64,000 nt of DNA from Actinoplanes xinjiangensis (GTDB lineage Bacteria; Actinomycetota; Actinomycetes; Mycobacteriales; Micromonosporaceae), in NCBI RefSeq assembly GCF_003148685.1, contig NZ_QGGR01000026.1:58012-122011 (forward strand). Reading direction: 5' to 3'. The position numbers and the translations under genes are program-made. Shown here one piece after another: positions 8,016 to 17,200 of the stretch. Positions within the stretch are counted from its first letter, which is position 1, and the number at the start of each line of letters is the position of its first letter. The notes under the pieces were generated by a model. That model made no database searches and was not told the DNA's origin. It saw only the letters and a program-made list of their open reading frames with translations.

Positions 8016-8900
8016 GTGGACATGGTGTACCTGCGCACGCACCCCCAGCATCTCCCGACATTTCTGACACATCAGCGCATTCGCGAGACACCCGTGCACT
8101 CGGGAGTCTGCTCGGCGAGCCGGCTGACCCTCGACGACGGCGCGTCGATCTTCGCGAAGACGTGGCCGTCCGGCCCGGCCCCGAACGGCATGTTCGCGGC
8201 CGAGGCGGCCGGTCTCGGCTGGCTGCGTGAGGCGGGGACGGTGCCGGTGCCCGAGGTGCTGGTCGCCCTCCCCGAGATTCTCGCGATGGAATGGGTCGAA
8301 CCGGGCGAACCCACGCGGGAGGCCGCCGAACGCTTCGGCCACGACCTGGCCCGGCTGCACCGATCCGGCGCCGACGGCTTCGGGGCTGAGCTGCCCGGAT
8401 ACATCGGGCCACTGCCACTGGACAACACCCGCGGCGACTCCTGGGCGTCCTGGTTCGCGGAGCGGCGGCTGAGGCCGTACCTCAAGATGTCGGTTGATCG
8501 CGGAGCGCTCGAAAGCTCCGACCTCGCGTCGATCGAGAAGATCATCAACACCCTGCATCGGTACGGTGGAAGCGAACCGCCCGCACGCATCCACGGCGAC
8601 CTGTGGCCGGGAAATCTCCTGTGGGCGGCGGACGGCCGTGCCTGGCTCGTCGACCCGGCAGCGCACGGCGGCCATCGCGAAACCGACCTGGCCACACTCG
8701 CCATGTTCGGCGGGGCCCCGCACCTGGCCCCGATCCTCGACGCATACCAGGAGGAATGGCCGCTGTCCGACGGCTGGCGGGAGCGGATCCCGCTGCATCA
8801 ACTGCATCTGTGGCTGGTGCACACCGCCGCCTTCGGCAGCGCATACGGCTCCGGGGTACGCGCGGCGGTCGCCACGTTGTCCACAGGACGATATGGGTAG
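8016..8900 (+). CDS. Fructosamine kinase family protein
   Basis: A 294-residue kinase of the FN3K/APH fold. It would phosphorylate fructosamines on glycated amines, tagging them for removal. Key motifs are ASIFAKTW (lysine of the N-lobe), FAAEAAGLGWLREAG, the catalytic loop IHGDLWPGNLLW near residue 194 and LVDPAAHGGHRETDLATLAMFGG, the FN3K version of the DFG segment. The GTG start at 8016 is 6 nt after CAAGAT. The gene lies just upstream of moaA, which has its own promoter. Confidence 0.88.
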   Translation: MDMVYLRTHPQHLPTFLTHQRIRETPVHSGVCSASRLTLDDGASIFAKTWPSGPAPNGMFAAEAAGLGWLREAGTVPVPEVLVALPEILAMEWVEPGEPTREAAERFGHDLARLHRSGADGFGAELPGYIGPLPLDNTRGDSWASWFAERRLRPYLKMSVDRGALESSDLASIEKIINTLHRYGGSEPPARIHGDLWPGNLLWAADGRAWLVDPAAHGGHRETDLATLAMFGGAPHLAPILDAYQEEWPLSDGWRERIPLHQLHLWLVHTAAFGSAYGSGVRAAVATLSTGRYG

Positions 8901-8923
8901 GGGCGATACGGCCCGCGAGCGGC

Positions 8924-8929
8924 TAGATT
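8924..8929 (+). promoter_or_regulatory. -10 element of the moaA promoter
   Basis: TAGATT, giving a predicted transcription start near 8936 and a leader of about 44 nt with a G-rich ribosome site at 8969-8973 before GTG 8980. Confidence 0.4.
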
Positions 8930-8979
8930 CGATTGGTGCGCATGTCCCGGAGACCAGCCGAGCCGCCCTGGGGGCACGC

Positions 8980-9987
8980 GTGACCGTGCTCGCTGACCGA
9001 TTCGGTCGCATTGCCACCGATCTCCGGGTATCCCTCACGGATCGGTGCAATCTGCGCTGCACCTACTGCATGCCCGCCGAGGGCCTGGCGTGGATGCCGC
9101 AGCCGCAACAGCTCACCGACGACGAGGTGAAACGGCTCGTCCGCATCGCGGTCGAGCAACTCGGCGTCACCGAGGTCCGGTTCACCGGTGGTGAGCCGCT
9201 GATCCGGCGCGGCCTGGTGAGCATCATCGCCGATGCGGCCCGACTCGACCCCCGGCCCCGGCTGTCGGTCACGACGAACGGGATCGGCCTGGACCGGATC
9301 GCCGTGCCCCTGCGCGACGCCGGCCTGGACCGGGTCAACGTCTCGCTCGACACGCTCGACCCGGCCCGGTTCCACACGCTCACCCTGCGCGACCGGCACT
9401 CCGACGTGCTGGCCGGGCTGCGTGCCGCGGCGGACGCCGGTCTGACCCCCGTGAAGATCAATACGGTGCTGATGCGCGGGGTCAACGACGACGAGGCCCC
9501 GGCGCTGCTCCAGTTCGCGCTCGATCACGGCTATCAGCTGCGCTTCATCGAGCAGATGCCCCTGGACGCCCAGCATCAGTGGGACCGGCACGAGATGGTC
9601 ACCGCCGAGGAGATCCTGGCCGCGCTGGAGCCGTTCGGCCTCCAGCCCGACAATGTTTCACGTGGAACAGCGCCGGCCGAGACGTGGCTGATCCCCGACC
9701 GTGTTGACGCCGCGGGCGAGCCGGCCCGGGTCGGCGTCATCGCCAGCGTGACGCGCCCGTTCTGCGGCGACTGCGACCGGACCCGCCTCACCGCCGACGG
9801 TCAGGTCCGCAACTGCCTCTTCGCCACCGAAGAGAGCGACCTGCGCAAAATCCTCCGCGCTGGTGCTCCCGACGAGGAGATCGCCGACGCCTGGCGGGCC
9901 GCCATGTGGGGCAAACGTGCCGGTCACGGCATCGACGACCCGACGTTTCTCCAGCCCGTGCGCCCCATGTCCGCGATCGGAGGCTGA
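8980..9987 (+). CDS. moaA: GTP 3',8-cyclase MoaA
   Basis: A 335-residue radical-SAM enzyme that starts molybdenum cofactor synthesis by converting GTP to 3',8-cyclo-7,8-dihydro-GTP. The N-terminal SAM cluster motif is CNLRCTYCMP and the C-terminal cluster is FCGDCDRTRLTADGQVRNCLF; FTGGEPL is also present. The frame is open well upstream, but GTG 8980 gives the standard length and follows a GGGGG ribosome site. moaD follows after 4 nt, and the moaD ribosome site lies inside the end of moaA, so the two are coupled. Confidence 0.93.
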   Translation: MTVLADRFGRIATDLRVSLTDRCNLRCTYCMPAEGLAWMPQPQQLTDDEVKRLVRIAVEQLGVTEVRFTGGEPLIRRGLVSIIADAARLDPRPRLSVTTNGIGLDRIAVPLRDAGLDRVNVSLDTLDPARFHTLTLRDRHSDVLAGLRAAADAGLTPVKINTVLMRGVNDDEAPALLQFALDHGYQLRFIEQMPLDAQHQWDRHEMVTAEEILAALEPFGLQPDNVSRGTAPAETWLIPDRVDAAGEPARVGVIASVTRPFCGDCDRTRLTADGQVRNCLFATEESDLRKILRAGAPDEEIADAWRAAMWGKRAGHGIDDPTFLQPVRPMSAIGG

Positions 9988-9991
9988 CCCG

Positions 9992-10234
9992 TTGCTCACG
10001 GTCCGCTACTTCGCCGGAGCCCGGGCAGCCGCCAACGGCACGTCCAGCGAGACGGTCGAAGCCGCCACCCTCGACGACCTGACCCGGGTGCTGAGCGAGC
10101 GCCACGGCGAGCGGCTGTCCATGGTCATGAAGGCCGCGAGCTTCCTCGTCGACGGCCTCACCTGCCACGACCGCGCGGCGCGGCTCCCGGCGGGGGCCAC
10201 CATCGACGTCCTGCCACCGTTCGCCGGCGGCTGA
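9992..10234 (+). CDS. moaD: Molybdopterin synthase sulfur carrier subunit (MoaD/ThiS family)
   Basis: An 80-residue ubiquitin-like protein (LLTVRYFAGARAAANGTSSE) ending in PPFAGG, whose C-terminal Gly-Gly would be thiocarboxylated to deliver sulfur in molybdopterin synthase. TTG 9992 is the only start that gives the family N-terminus, and GGAGG at 9979-9983 lies 8 nt upstream. The large subunit MoaE is encoded 13 kb away (23002). The 3' end of this gene is the apparent seed of the repeat field that follows. Confidence 0.9.
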   Translation: MLTVRYFAGARAAANGTSSETVEAATLDDLTRVLSERHGERLSMVMKAASFLVDGLTCHDRAARLPAGATIDVLPPFAGG

Positions 10235-10253
10235 GCCTCGGGCTTCGCGGAAT

Positions 10254-10310
10254 CCGCTCCCGGCGCGGGCCACCGTCAACGTCCTAGTCTCATTTGTCGG
10301 CGGCTGAGCT
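10254..10310 (+). repeat. Degenerate copy of the moaD 3' end
   Basis: Aligned without gaps to 10181-10237 (the last codons and stop of moaD), 44 of 57 positions are identical by my count, including CTCCCGGCG, GGGCCACC, ACGTCCT and CGGCGGCTGAGC. The offset is 73 bp. It is non-coding now, since an in-frame TAG has appeared. Confidence 0.75.
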
Positions 10311-10370
10311 TCCCGGCGCCGCGCCCCTCCTCCCGGCGCCGCACCCCTCCTCCCGGCGCCGCACCCCTCC
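10311..10370 (+). repeat. Three tandem 20-bp repeats
   Basis: Three consecutive 20-bp units of the form TCCCGGCGCCGCACCCCTCC, the second and third identical and the first with one change. Confidence 0.9.
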
Positions 10371-10414
10371 TCCCGGCCGGGGCACTCTTGGTGTCCTGCC
10401 TCCTTGCTAGGGCG

Positions 10415-10901
10415 GCCGAGATCCCCGGGCTGCGGCCCTCATCCCCGATCGCAACGCCATCGATGTCTCGCCTGCCTGCCCGGCGGGCCGAGCTGCCGGG
10501 CGGTGGCCCTCATCCCGACCGAGGCAGTATCGGCGTCCTCCCTGTCTGCCCGGTGGCCGAGACTGCGGAGCTACGGGCCTCCTCCCGACCCAGGCGCCAT
10601 AGATGTCCCCGCTGCCTGGCGGCAGCCGAGATTCCGGGGGCGAGCGGCACCGCAACGTCTCATCCCCGGCGCGAGCCTCTCGGAGCCAGGCGGCACCGCA
10701 GCGTCTCACCTTCGGCGCGAGCCTTTCGGGGACCAGGCGGCGGCGCAGCGTCTCACCTTCGGCGCGAGCCTCTCGGAGCCGGGCGGCAGCGCAGCGTCTC
10801 ATCCCCGGCGCGAGCCTCTCGGAGCCGGGCGGCAGCGCCGCGTCTCATCCCCGGCGCGAGCCTCTCGGAGCCGGGCGGCAGCGCCGCGTCTCACCTTCGG
10901 C
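10415..10901 (+). repeat. Long degenerate tandem array (69-72 bp units, then 46-47 bp units)
   Basis: Units begin with GCCGAG/GCGAGC at 10415, 10487, 10556 and 10625 (periods 72, 69, 69), then at 10671, 10717, 10764, 10810 and 10856 (periods 46, 47, 46, 46). The early units keep a CCATCGATGTC-like block at the same distance before GCCGAG as in the moaD 3' end. The later units keep ACCGCAACG and TCTCATCCCCGGCGCGAGCC. Long ORFs cross the array on both strands, but they are repeat translations without family features. Confidence 0.8.
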
Positions 10902-11150
10902 GCCCAGGCCTTAGTGGCACAGGCTGGCACTGTGACGTCTCGTCTCAGGGATCCTGACCTCCCGGGGTTGGGCGGCACCACGGCGTCCCATCCCCACCGG
11001 GGTCGTCTGTGCGCACACCCTTGCGGACCAACAGCCGCTGCTTTACCCCTCGGCACCGGGCCGACCTGGCGTCCATCAGAGGGTGTTCGGTGGCGGCGGT
11101 TTTGTCGTACCCCTCGGGCAGCATGTCGGGCGAGGCCTGAGGAGGTTGGG
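10902..11150. other. Gap without a gene, decayed repeat remnants
   Basis: Continues with scattered GGCAC-x-GTGACGTCTC and GGCGGCACCACGGCGTCCCATCCCC fragments related to the array, then unique GC-rich sequence carrying the promoter and GGAGG (11141-11145) of the next gene. Confidence 0.6.
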
Positions 11151-11711
11151 ATGCTGGTTCATGTCGCGAGCCGTCGGCGGAAGCCGGAGTCGGTGCGGGC
11201 TGCGTTCCCAGGCGCCACTGTCATCGACGTGACCTCCAGAGGCCCCGAACCATGGGTGCGGCTGAGCCCGTTCTACCCGCACGGCGGGATCCCGGTGCCT
11301 CTCACGCCAGGGGCCGTCGCCGCCTCGGTGGAGGGCATCTGGCAGGCGCTGAAGGTCTTCGAGGAGGCCGACATCGACCCGGCCAAGCTGTCGGTCACCT
11401 CGATGACCGGGTTGAAGCGCACGGTCCGCCGGTTCGGGCCGGTCCGCGGGCACCGCGCCGGGCTGCACGGCGAGACCCTGCTGGACTATCCGACGGCCCG
11501 GCGGCAGATCTACCTCCCGGCCTATCGATGGGTCCTGGAGCATCGCCTGTCCGACCTGGTCGACCGCCTGCGCGAGCTGGCCGGTGGCGGTGTGGTCCTT
11601 CTCGACTACACCACCAACGGCGACCCGGCGGACACGTCGAGCCCGCTCTCCCACGCCGCGCTCCTCGCCCGCCACCTCACCGGCCGATGGCCCTCCGAAA
11701 GCCCGTCATGA
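11151..11711 (+). CDS. DUF6939 family protein
   Basis: A 186-residue cytoplasmic protein (MLVHVASRRRKPESVRAAFP, VIDVTSRGPEPWVRLSPFYPHG). It resembles an uncharacterised family I recall as DUF6939, with the conserved PWVRLSPFYPHGGIPVP core and SVEGIWQALKVFE. Function is unknown. GGAGG lies 5 nt before ATG 11151, so the much longer open frame reaching back through the repeat field is not the gene. Its stop codon is the first unit of another tandem array. Confidence 0.75.
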   Translation: MLVHVASRRRKPESVRAAFPGATVIDVTSRGPEPWVRLSPFYPHGGIPVPLTPGAVAASVEGIWQALKVFEEADIDPAKLSVTSMTGLKRTVRRFGPVRGHRAGLHGETLLDYPTARRQIYLPAYRWVLEHRLSDLVDRLRELAGGGVVLLDYTTNGDPADTSSPLSHAALLARHLTGRWPSESPS

Positions 11712-11867
11712 GCCCGGTGAAGCAACCGTCATGGGCCCGGTGAAGGCACCGTCAGAGCTCGATGAGAGCACCGTCATGGGCTTGGTAAAGGAAGCACCAT
11801 GAACCAGGCGGCGCACCGTCATCAGCTCCTCGCTGGAGGCGCTCATGAACCCGGTCAGGGGTCCCGG
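11708..11867 (+). repeat. 22-24 bp tandem repeats starting at a stop codon
   Basis: Seven degenerate units of the type ATGGGCCCGGTGAAGGCACC begin at 11708, 11731, 11754, 11776, 11799, 11821 and 11845. The unit lengths are not multiples of three. The array starts on the stop codon of the DUF6939 gene and runs into the 3' end of the convergent VOC gene. Confidence 0.75.
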
Positions 11868-12544
11868 CCCTGCCAGGTGGTCACGCAGACCTCGTTGCCC
11901 TCACGGTCGGCCAGGACCCAGAAAGCGGGCGCCCTCTCGTCGGAGACCAGGTGGCCTCCGGCGGCGAGAGCCGCAGCGATGCGGTCCCGTGCCTCGTCGT
12001 GCGGAACGCTGATGTCGAAGTGGATGCGGTTGCGCTGGGGCCGCGGTTCGGTCATCCGCTGGAACCAGACGGCCGGCCCTTGGCGGAACGGGTCGATGAG
12101 CCGGTCCTCGGGCCCATGCCTGCCGGCTTCGTCGGCGTATCCGAGCACCGCCTTCCAGAACGGCCGCACCGACGAGATGTCCCGGGCGTCGATGGCGACC
12201 TCCCATTCCTGCACCGACCGCGCCGCCGCATCGGGACTCGGCGTGGTCGTCCGACCGAGGGCGTGGAGGGCGGCGGTGATCAGGCGGGCCAGCTCGGTAT
12301 CGCGGGCGGTGACACCGCCGAATGCGCGGGGTCGCAAGGTCAGGATGACGTGGCCGGAGCGCAGGTCGATGCGCAGGTGCTCGTCGGCGTCGGCGTCACA
12401 GGCCTCGACAGCGCGGGTGGCCACATCGGCGGCCTCGGCCAGCGAACCGACCGGCACGCAAGTGCGCAGGGTGCCCAGCACGAAACGCCAGCCCTGGTCA
12501 CCGACGGCCTCGGAGGCTTCACGCCGGCTCAGGAACCGTTCCAT
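11855..12544 (-). CDS. VOC/glyoxalase-like protein with N-terminal pterin-dehydratase-like domain
   Basis: A 229-residue protein in two parts. Residues 1-95 (FLSRREASEAVGDQGWRFVLG to ELARLITAAL) resemble a 4a-hydroxytetrahydrobiopterin dehydratase-type fold. Residues 110-229 (EVAIDARDISSVRPFWKAVLGY, RNRIHFDISVPHDEA, FWVLADREGNEVCVTTW) form a single glyoxalase-like VOC domain. Such fusions are frequent in actinobacteria and their substrates are unknown. The start is ATG 12544. Confidence 0.8.
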   Translation of the reverse strand: MERFLSRREASEAVGDQGWRFVLGTLRTCVPVGSLAEAADVATRAVEACDADADEHLRIDLRSGHVILTLRPRAFGGVTARDTELARLITAALHALGRTTTPSPDAAARSVQEWEVAIDARDISSVRPFWKAVLGYADEAGRHGPEDRLIDPFRQGPAVWFQRMTEPRPQRNRIHFDISVPHDEARDRIAAALAAGGHLVSDERAPAFWVLADREGNEVCVTTWQGRDP

Positions 12545-12737
12545 GCGGCCAGGCTTCCAGACCGGCCGCTGTCATGTCACCGGGCGGCCCCGCGAGGCCG
12601 GAGAGGCATACCGATGCTGAGACACCGCTGAGGACCGGGTGCGCCGCCGATGCCGGGAGATTCGGGCGGTGGAGGACACTTGGACGGGCAAGCTGAGGGG
12701 CACGGCCACGGGAGTGGGCGGCGGGGGAGGGTCTGGG

Positions 12738-14213
12738 TTGTTGGTGTTCTTCGCGGTGGTTCTGCTGGGCATCGGGCTGATCCACTACTACCTGTGGAAA
12801 CGGCTCGTTCGTGATCCGCTGCGACCGGGGTGGGGCCGCCGTGCCGGGACGATCGTGGCGGTGGTGCTCTGCGCTCTCGTGCCGCTGACGCTGATCGGGG
12901 TCCGCGCCGGATACTTCACGTGGCTCTCGTGGCCCGGCTATCTCTGGGTAGCCGTGATGTTCTACCTGCTGGTGACACTTCTGGTCCTGGAGATTCCGCG
13001 ACTGCTGCTGATGCGTCTGTGGGCGGGCTCCGGGCGTACCACCGGGAAGTCGCCCATCGAGACCAGCGGGGAGCCGGCACTGATCGGCACCGCCGGCGCG
13101 GCTGGCGGAGCCGGGGCGGGCGCGACGACCGCGACCGAGGCCGCTGCCGCCACACCGACCGCAGCCGAAACGCCGTCGCGGTCCGGAACCGAAACGTCAC
13201 CGCAGGTGGTAACCGATACGCCGTCGCGGTCCGGAACCGAAACGTCACCGCGGGTGGTAACCGATACGCCACCGTGGGCCGGAACCGAAACGCCGCCGCG
13301 GGTGGGAACCGATACGCCGCCGCGCGCTGGAGCCGATACGCCCGCGAGCACCGGGTCGGTGGCCGGGGATCCGTCGCCGACCGAGAGGCAGGGGATCGAG
13401 CGGCGACTGCTCCTGGCCCGCGGCACCGCGATCTTCGCGGGCCTGACGGCCGCGGGCATCACCGGGTACGGGGTGAAGACCGCGACCAGTGCTCCGCAGA
13501 TCGATCGTGTCCAGCTCCCGATGGCCAAGCTCCCCCGCGCGATGGACGGCACCCGGCTCGCGGTCGTCTCGGACATCCACATCGGCCCGCTGACCGGCGT
13601 GAACCATGCGCAGCGCATCGTCCAGGTGATCAACTCGGTCAACGCCGACCTGGTCTGCATCGTCGGCGACCTGGTCGACGGCAGTGTGGCCGAGCTGGGC
13701 CGGTTCGCCGCGCCGCTGGGCGGCATCGAGTCGCGGCACGGGGCGTTCTTCGTGACCGGCAACCACGAGTACTACTCGGGCGCCGAGGAGTGGATCAACG
13801 AGGTGTCCCGGCTGGGTATCCGGCCGTTGCGCAACGAGCGGGTGGCGATCAACGGGCTGGACCTGGCGGGTGTCAACGACCTGAGCGGCGAGGAGCAGGG
13901 CGACGCCCCCGATTTCGCCCGTGCGCTGGGCGACCGGGACACCGCCCGGCCCGTGGTGCTGATGGCCCACCAGCCGGTGGCGGCCGTGGAGGCGGCTCCC
14001 TACGGGGTGGATCTGCAGGTCTCGGGTCACACGCATGGTGGTCAGATGGCCCCGTTCAACCTGCTCGTGAAGCTTCAGCAGCCGGTAGTCTCCGGCTTCG
14101 GGGAGGTGGACGGCGTGCCGGTTTACGTGACCAACGGCGCGGGTTTCTGGGGCCCACCGGTGCGTGTGGGCGCGCCCCCGCAGGTCACGGTCATCGAATT
14201 GCGTGTGGCGTAA
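12738..14213 (+). CDS. Membrane-anchored metallophosphoesterase with in-frame Thr/Pro repeats
   Basis: About 491 residues. Three N-terminal hydrophobic segments (LLVFFAVVLLGIGLIHYYLW; the RAGTIVAVVLCALVPL region; YLWVAVMFYLLVTLLVL) lead to a low-complexity linker of about 60 residues made of 8-residue half-units (TETSPQVV, TDTPSRSG), then a YkuE-type calcineurin-like phosphoesterase with VSDIHIGP, VGDLVDG, TGNHEYY, MAHQP and SGHTHGGQ. It probably acts on lipid or envelope phosphates. TTG 12738 is chosen because GGGAGGG sits 6 nt upstream; the frame stays open back to GTG 12639 and 12669. The repeat encodes 24-bp units at about 13168-13345. Confidence 0.8.
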   Translation: MLVFFAVVLLGIGLIHYYLWKRLVRDPLRPGWGRRAGTIVAVVLCALVPLTLIGVRAGYFTWLSWPGYLWVAVMFYLLVTLLVLEIPRLLLMRLWAGSGRTTGKSPIETSGEPALIGTAGAAGGAGAGATTATEAAAATPTAAETPSRSGTETSPQVVTDTPSRSGTETSPRVVTDTPPWAGTETPPRVGTDTPPRAGADTPASTGSVAGDPSPTERQGIERRLLLARGTAIFAGLTAAGITGYGVKTATSAPQIDRVQLPMAKLPRAMDGTRLAVVSDIHIGPLTGVNHAQRIVQVINSVNADLVCIVGDLVDGSVAELGRFAAPLGGIESRHGAFFVTGNHEYYSGAEEWINEVSRLGIRPLRNERVAINGLDLAGVNDLSGEEQGDAPDFARALGDRDTARPVVLMAHQPVAAVEAAPYGVDLQVSGHTHGGQMAPFNLLVKLQQPVVSGFGEVDGVPVYVTNGAGFWGPPVRVGAPPQVTVIELRVA

Positions 14214-14274
14214 CCCATCAAGATCGGTAAGTGTGTTTGAGCGTGGCGAAGCTTGGCGAGACCGACAGCCGTGA

Positions 14275-14280
14275 CAGGAT
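14275..14280 (+). promoter_or_regulatory. -10 element of the EndoQ-helicase gene
   Basis: CAGGAT, 7 nt upstream of GTG 14288, with TTGGCG about 17 nt further upstream as a possible -35. Confidence 0.4.
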
Positions 14281-14287
14281 GCGGGGT

Positions 14288-17200
14288 GTGGAGGTCAGCA
14301 CGGATACATATGTCGCGGACCTGCACATTCATTCGCGCTTTTCGCGGGCCTGTAGTCGTGATCTGACGCTGCCCAACCTGGCCTGGTGGGCGCGGCGTAA
14401 GGGCATCGCTCTTCTGGGCACAGGGGATTTCACCCACCCGGCCTGGTTCGAGCACCTCAGGGAGAGCCTGGAGCCGGCGGAGCCCGGCCTGTTCCGGCTC
14501 GTCGACGAGAAGCCGGTCACCAGGCGTCTCCCCGGGTCGTTGCGCGGCAGCACGCCGGCCCGGTTCATGTTGAGCGTGGAGATCTCGACGATCTACAAGC
14601 GCGACGACAAGACCCGCAAGGTGCATCACCTGCTCTACGCTCCGGACTTCGCGTCGGTGGAGAAGATCAACACGGCGTTGTCCCGGATCGGGAACCTGAC
14701 CGCCGACGGCCGGCCGATCCTCGGGCTGGACTCGCGCGATCTCCTGGAGATCACCTTGGAGGCCGGCGGCTATCTGATCCCGGCGCACATCTGGACGCCG
14801 TGGTTCTCGGCGCTGGGCTCGAAGTCGGGGTTCGACGCGATCGCCGACTGCTACGCCGATCTGGCCGACCACGTGACAGCGGTGGAGACCGGCCTGTCGT
14901 CGGACCCGGCGATGAACTGGCGGGTCTCCGGCCTCGACCGGTACCGACTGGTCTCGAACTCGGACGCGCACTCGCCGGCCGCCCTGGCGCGTGAGGCCAC
15001 CCTGTTCACCGGCACCCCGGACTACTTCGCGGTGAGGGACGGCATCGGTCTGGCCGGGACCCTCGAGTTCTTCCCGGAGGAGGGCAAGTATCACGCCGAC
15101 GGCCACCGGGCCTGCGGCGTGAATTGGGAGCCCGCGAGGACACGCGCCGCGAACGGCCGCTGCCCGGAGTGCGGCCGCCCGTTGACGGTCGGCGTGCTGA
15201 GCCGCGTCGAGGACTTGGCCGATCGGCCGGAGGGCTTCCACCGCGACGACCACGTCGAGCACCTGATCCAGCTGCACGAGATCATCGGTGAGATCCACGG
15301 CGTCGGCCCGAAGTCGAAGACTGTCGAGTCCCAGCTGAACCACCTGGTCGCGACGCTCGGCGCGGAGCTGGACATTCTGCGTAAGGTGCCGGTCGACGAG
15401 ATCGGTAAGGCCGGCGGCGACGAGTTGCGTGAGGCGATCACCCGGCTCCGGCGCGGCGACGTGCGACGGGTGCCCGGTTACGACGGCGAGTATGGCGTGA
15501 TCACTCTGTTCGACCCGGGTGAGCTGCGCAACCGCAGCAGTGCCCCGCAGGTGGAGACGCTCTTCGACTTCCCGGCGGCTCAGCCGAAACCCAGGGCCGA
15601 GCCGGTGAAGGAGAAGGCGAAGACGAAACCGGCGAAGGAGAAGCCGGCCCCGCCGCCGCTGGCTCCGCCGCCGAGCCCGCACGAGCCGTTCGAGCCGATG
15701 CTCGCCGGGATGGAGGAGGTCGGCACCGGCCTGCTGGACCGTCTGGACGCGATGCAGCGGGTGGCCGCGTCGGCGCCGGGCGGGCCGCTGCTGATCGTCG
15801 CGGGGCCGGGCACCGGCAAGACCCGGACGCTGACGCACCGGATCGCGTACCTCTGTGCCGAGCTGGGGGTCTTCCCGGAGCGCTGTCTGGCGATCACGTT
15901 CACCCGGCGGGCCGCCGCGGAGCTGAAGGAGCGCCTGGAGTCGCTGCTCGGTGACGTGGCCGAGGACATCACCGTGGGCACGTTCCACTCACTGGGCCTC
16001 ACCCTGCTGAAGGAGAATCCGAAGGCTGCCGGGCTGGGTTCGGGTTGGCGGATCGCCGACGAGCAGGAGCAGGCACAGGCCCGTGAGCAGGCCGGTGACG
16101 ATGACACGGCGTACCGGAAGCTGCTGCGCCAGCAGGATCTGGTGGACCTGGACGACCTGATCAGTGTGCCGGTGACCTTGCTGCGCGAGGACCCGGCGCT
16201 GGTCGAGAAGTACCGCCGGCGCTGGCAGTGGATCTTCGTGGACGAGTATCAGGACGTCGACGATCTGCAGTACGAGTTGCTGCGCCTGCTCAGCCCGGCG
16301 GACGGCAACCTGTGCGCGATCGGCGACCCGGACCAGGCGATCTACTCGTTCCGTGGCGCCGACGTGCAGTACTTCCTCCGCTTCAACGCCGACTTCGTGG
16401 ACGCCCGGCTGGTCCGGCTGACCCGCAACTACCGGTCGTCGGCCCCGATCCTGGCCGCCGCGGTGCAGGCGATCGCACCGACGACGCTGGTCAGTGGCCG
16501 TCGTCTGGACCCGGCCCGGCTTGATCCGGAGGCGTCACTGGTCGGGCGGTATACGGCCCGCAGTGTCGCCGACGAGGCCGACTTCGTGGTCCGGACGATC
16601 GACGAGCTGGTCGGTGGCCTGTCGCACCGTTCGCTGGACTCGGGCCGGATCGACTCCCGGGCCGCGGTCGCCGGCAACCTGTCGTTCTCGGACATCGCGG
16701 TCCTCTATCGCACCGACGCGCAGTCCGGTCCGATCATGGACGCGCTGTCCCGGGCCGGTATCCCGGTGCAGAAACGCTCGCACAACCGGCTGCGGGACCG
16801 TCCCGGTGTTCCGGAGATCGCCCGGGAGCTGCGGCACGCCGGCGGTGCCGGTGGGTCGCTGGCGTCCCGGGTGCGGGCCGCCGGCCAGGCGCTGGCCCAG
16901 CGGGTTGTGGCGCCGACCCTGGACGGCGAGCAGCTCGCCCCGGAGGACGTCCGGCTCGCCGCCGAACTGCTGTTGCCGCTGGCCGACCGGGTCGACGACG
17001 ACCTCCCGCTCTTCCTTCAGCAGCTGGCGACGGGTGCCGAGGTGGATGCGCTGGACCCGCGCGCCGAGGCGGTGAACCTACTGACCCTGCATGCCGCGAA
17101 GGGCCTGGAGTTCCCGGTGGTGTTCCTGGTCGGGTGCGAGGACGGGCTGCTGCCGCTGCGCTGGCCGGGTTCGACACCGTCGGAGGAGGAGGTCGCCGAG

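Noticed and set aside
10415..10901. CRISPR array
   Set aside because: Units are contiguous, GC-rich and degenerate, without unique spacers, and there are no cas genes.
10404..11711. Long ORF (435 codons) covering the repeat field and the DUF6939 gene
   Set aside because: The first 249 codons only translate the repeats and have no family features. GGAGG sits directly before ATG 11151, where the conserved protein begins.
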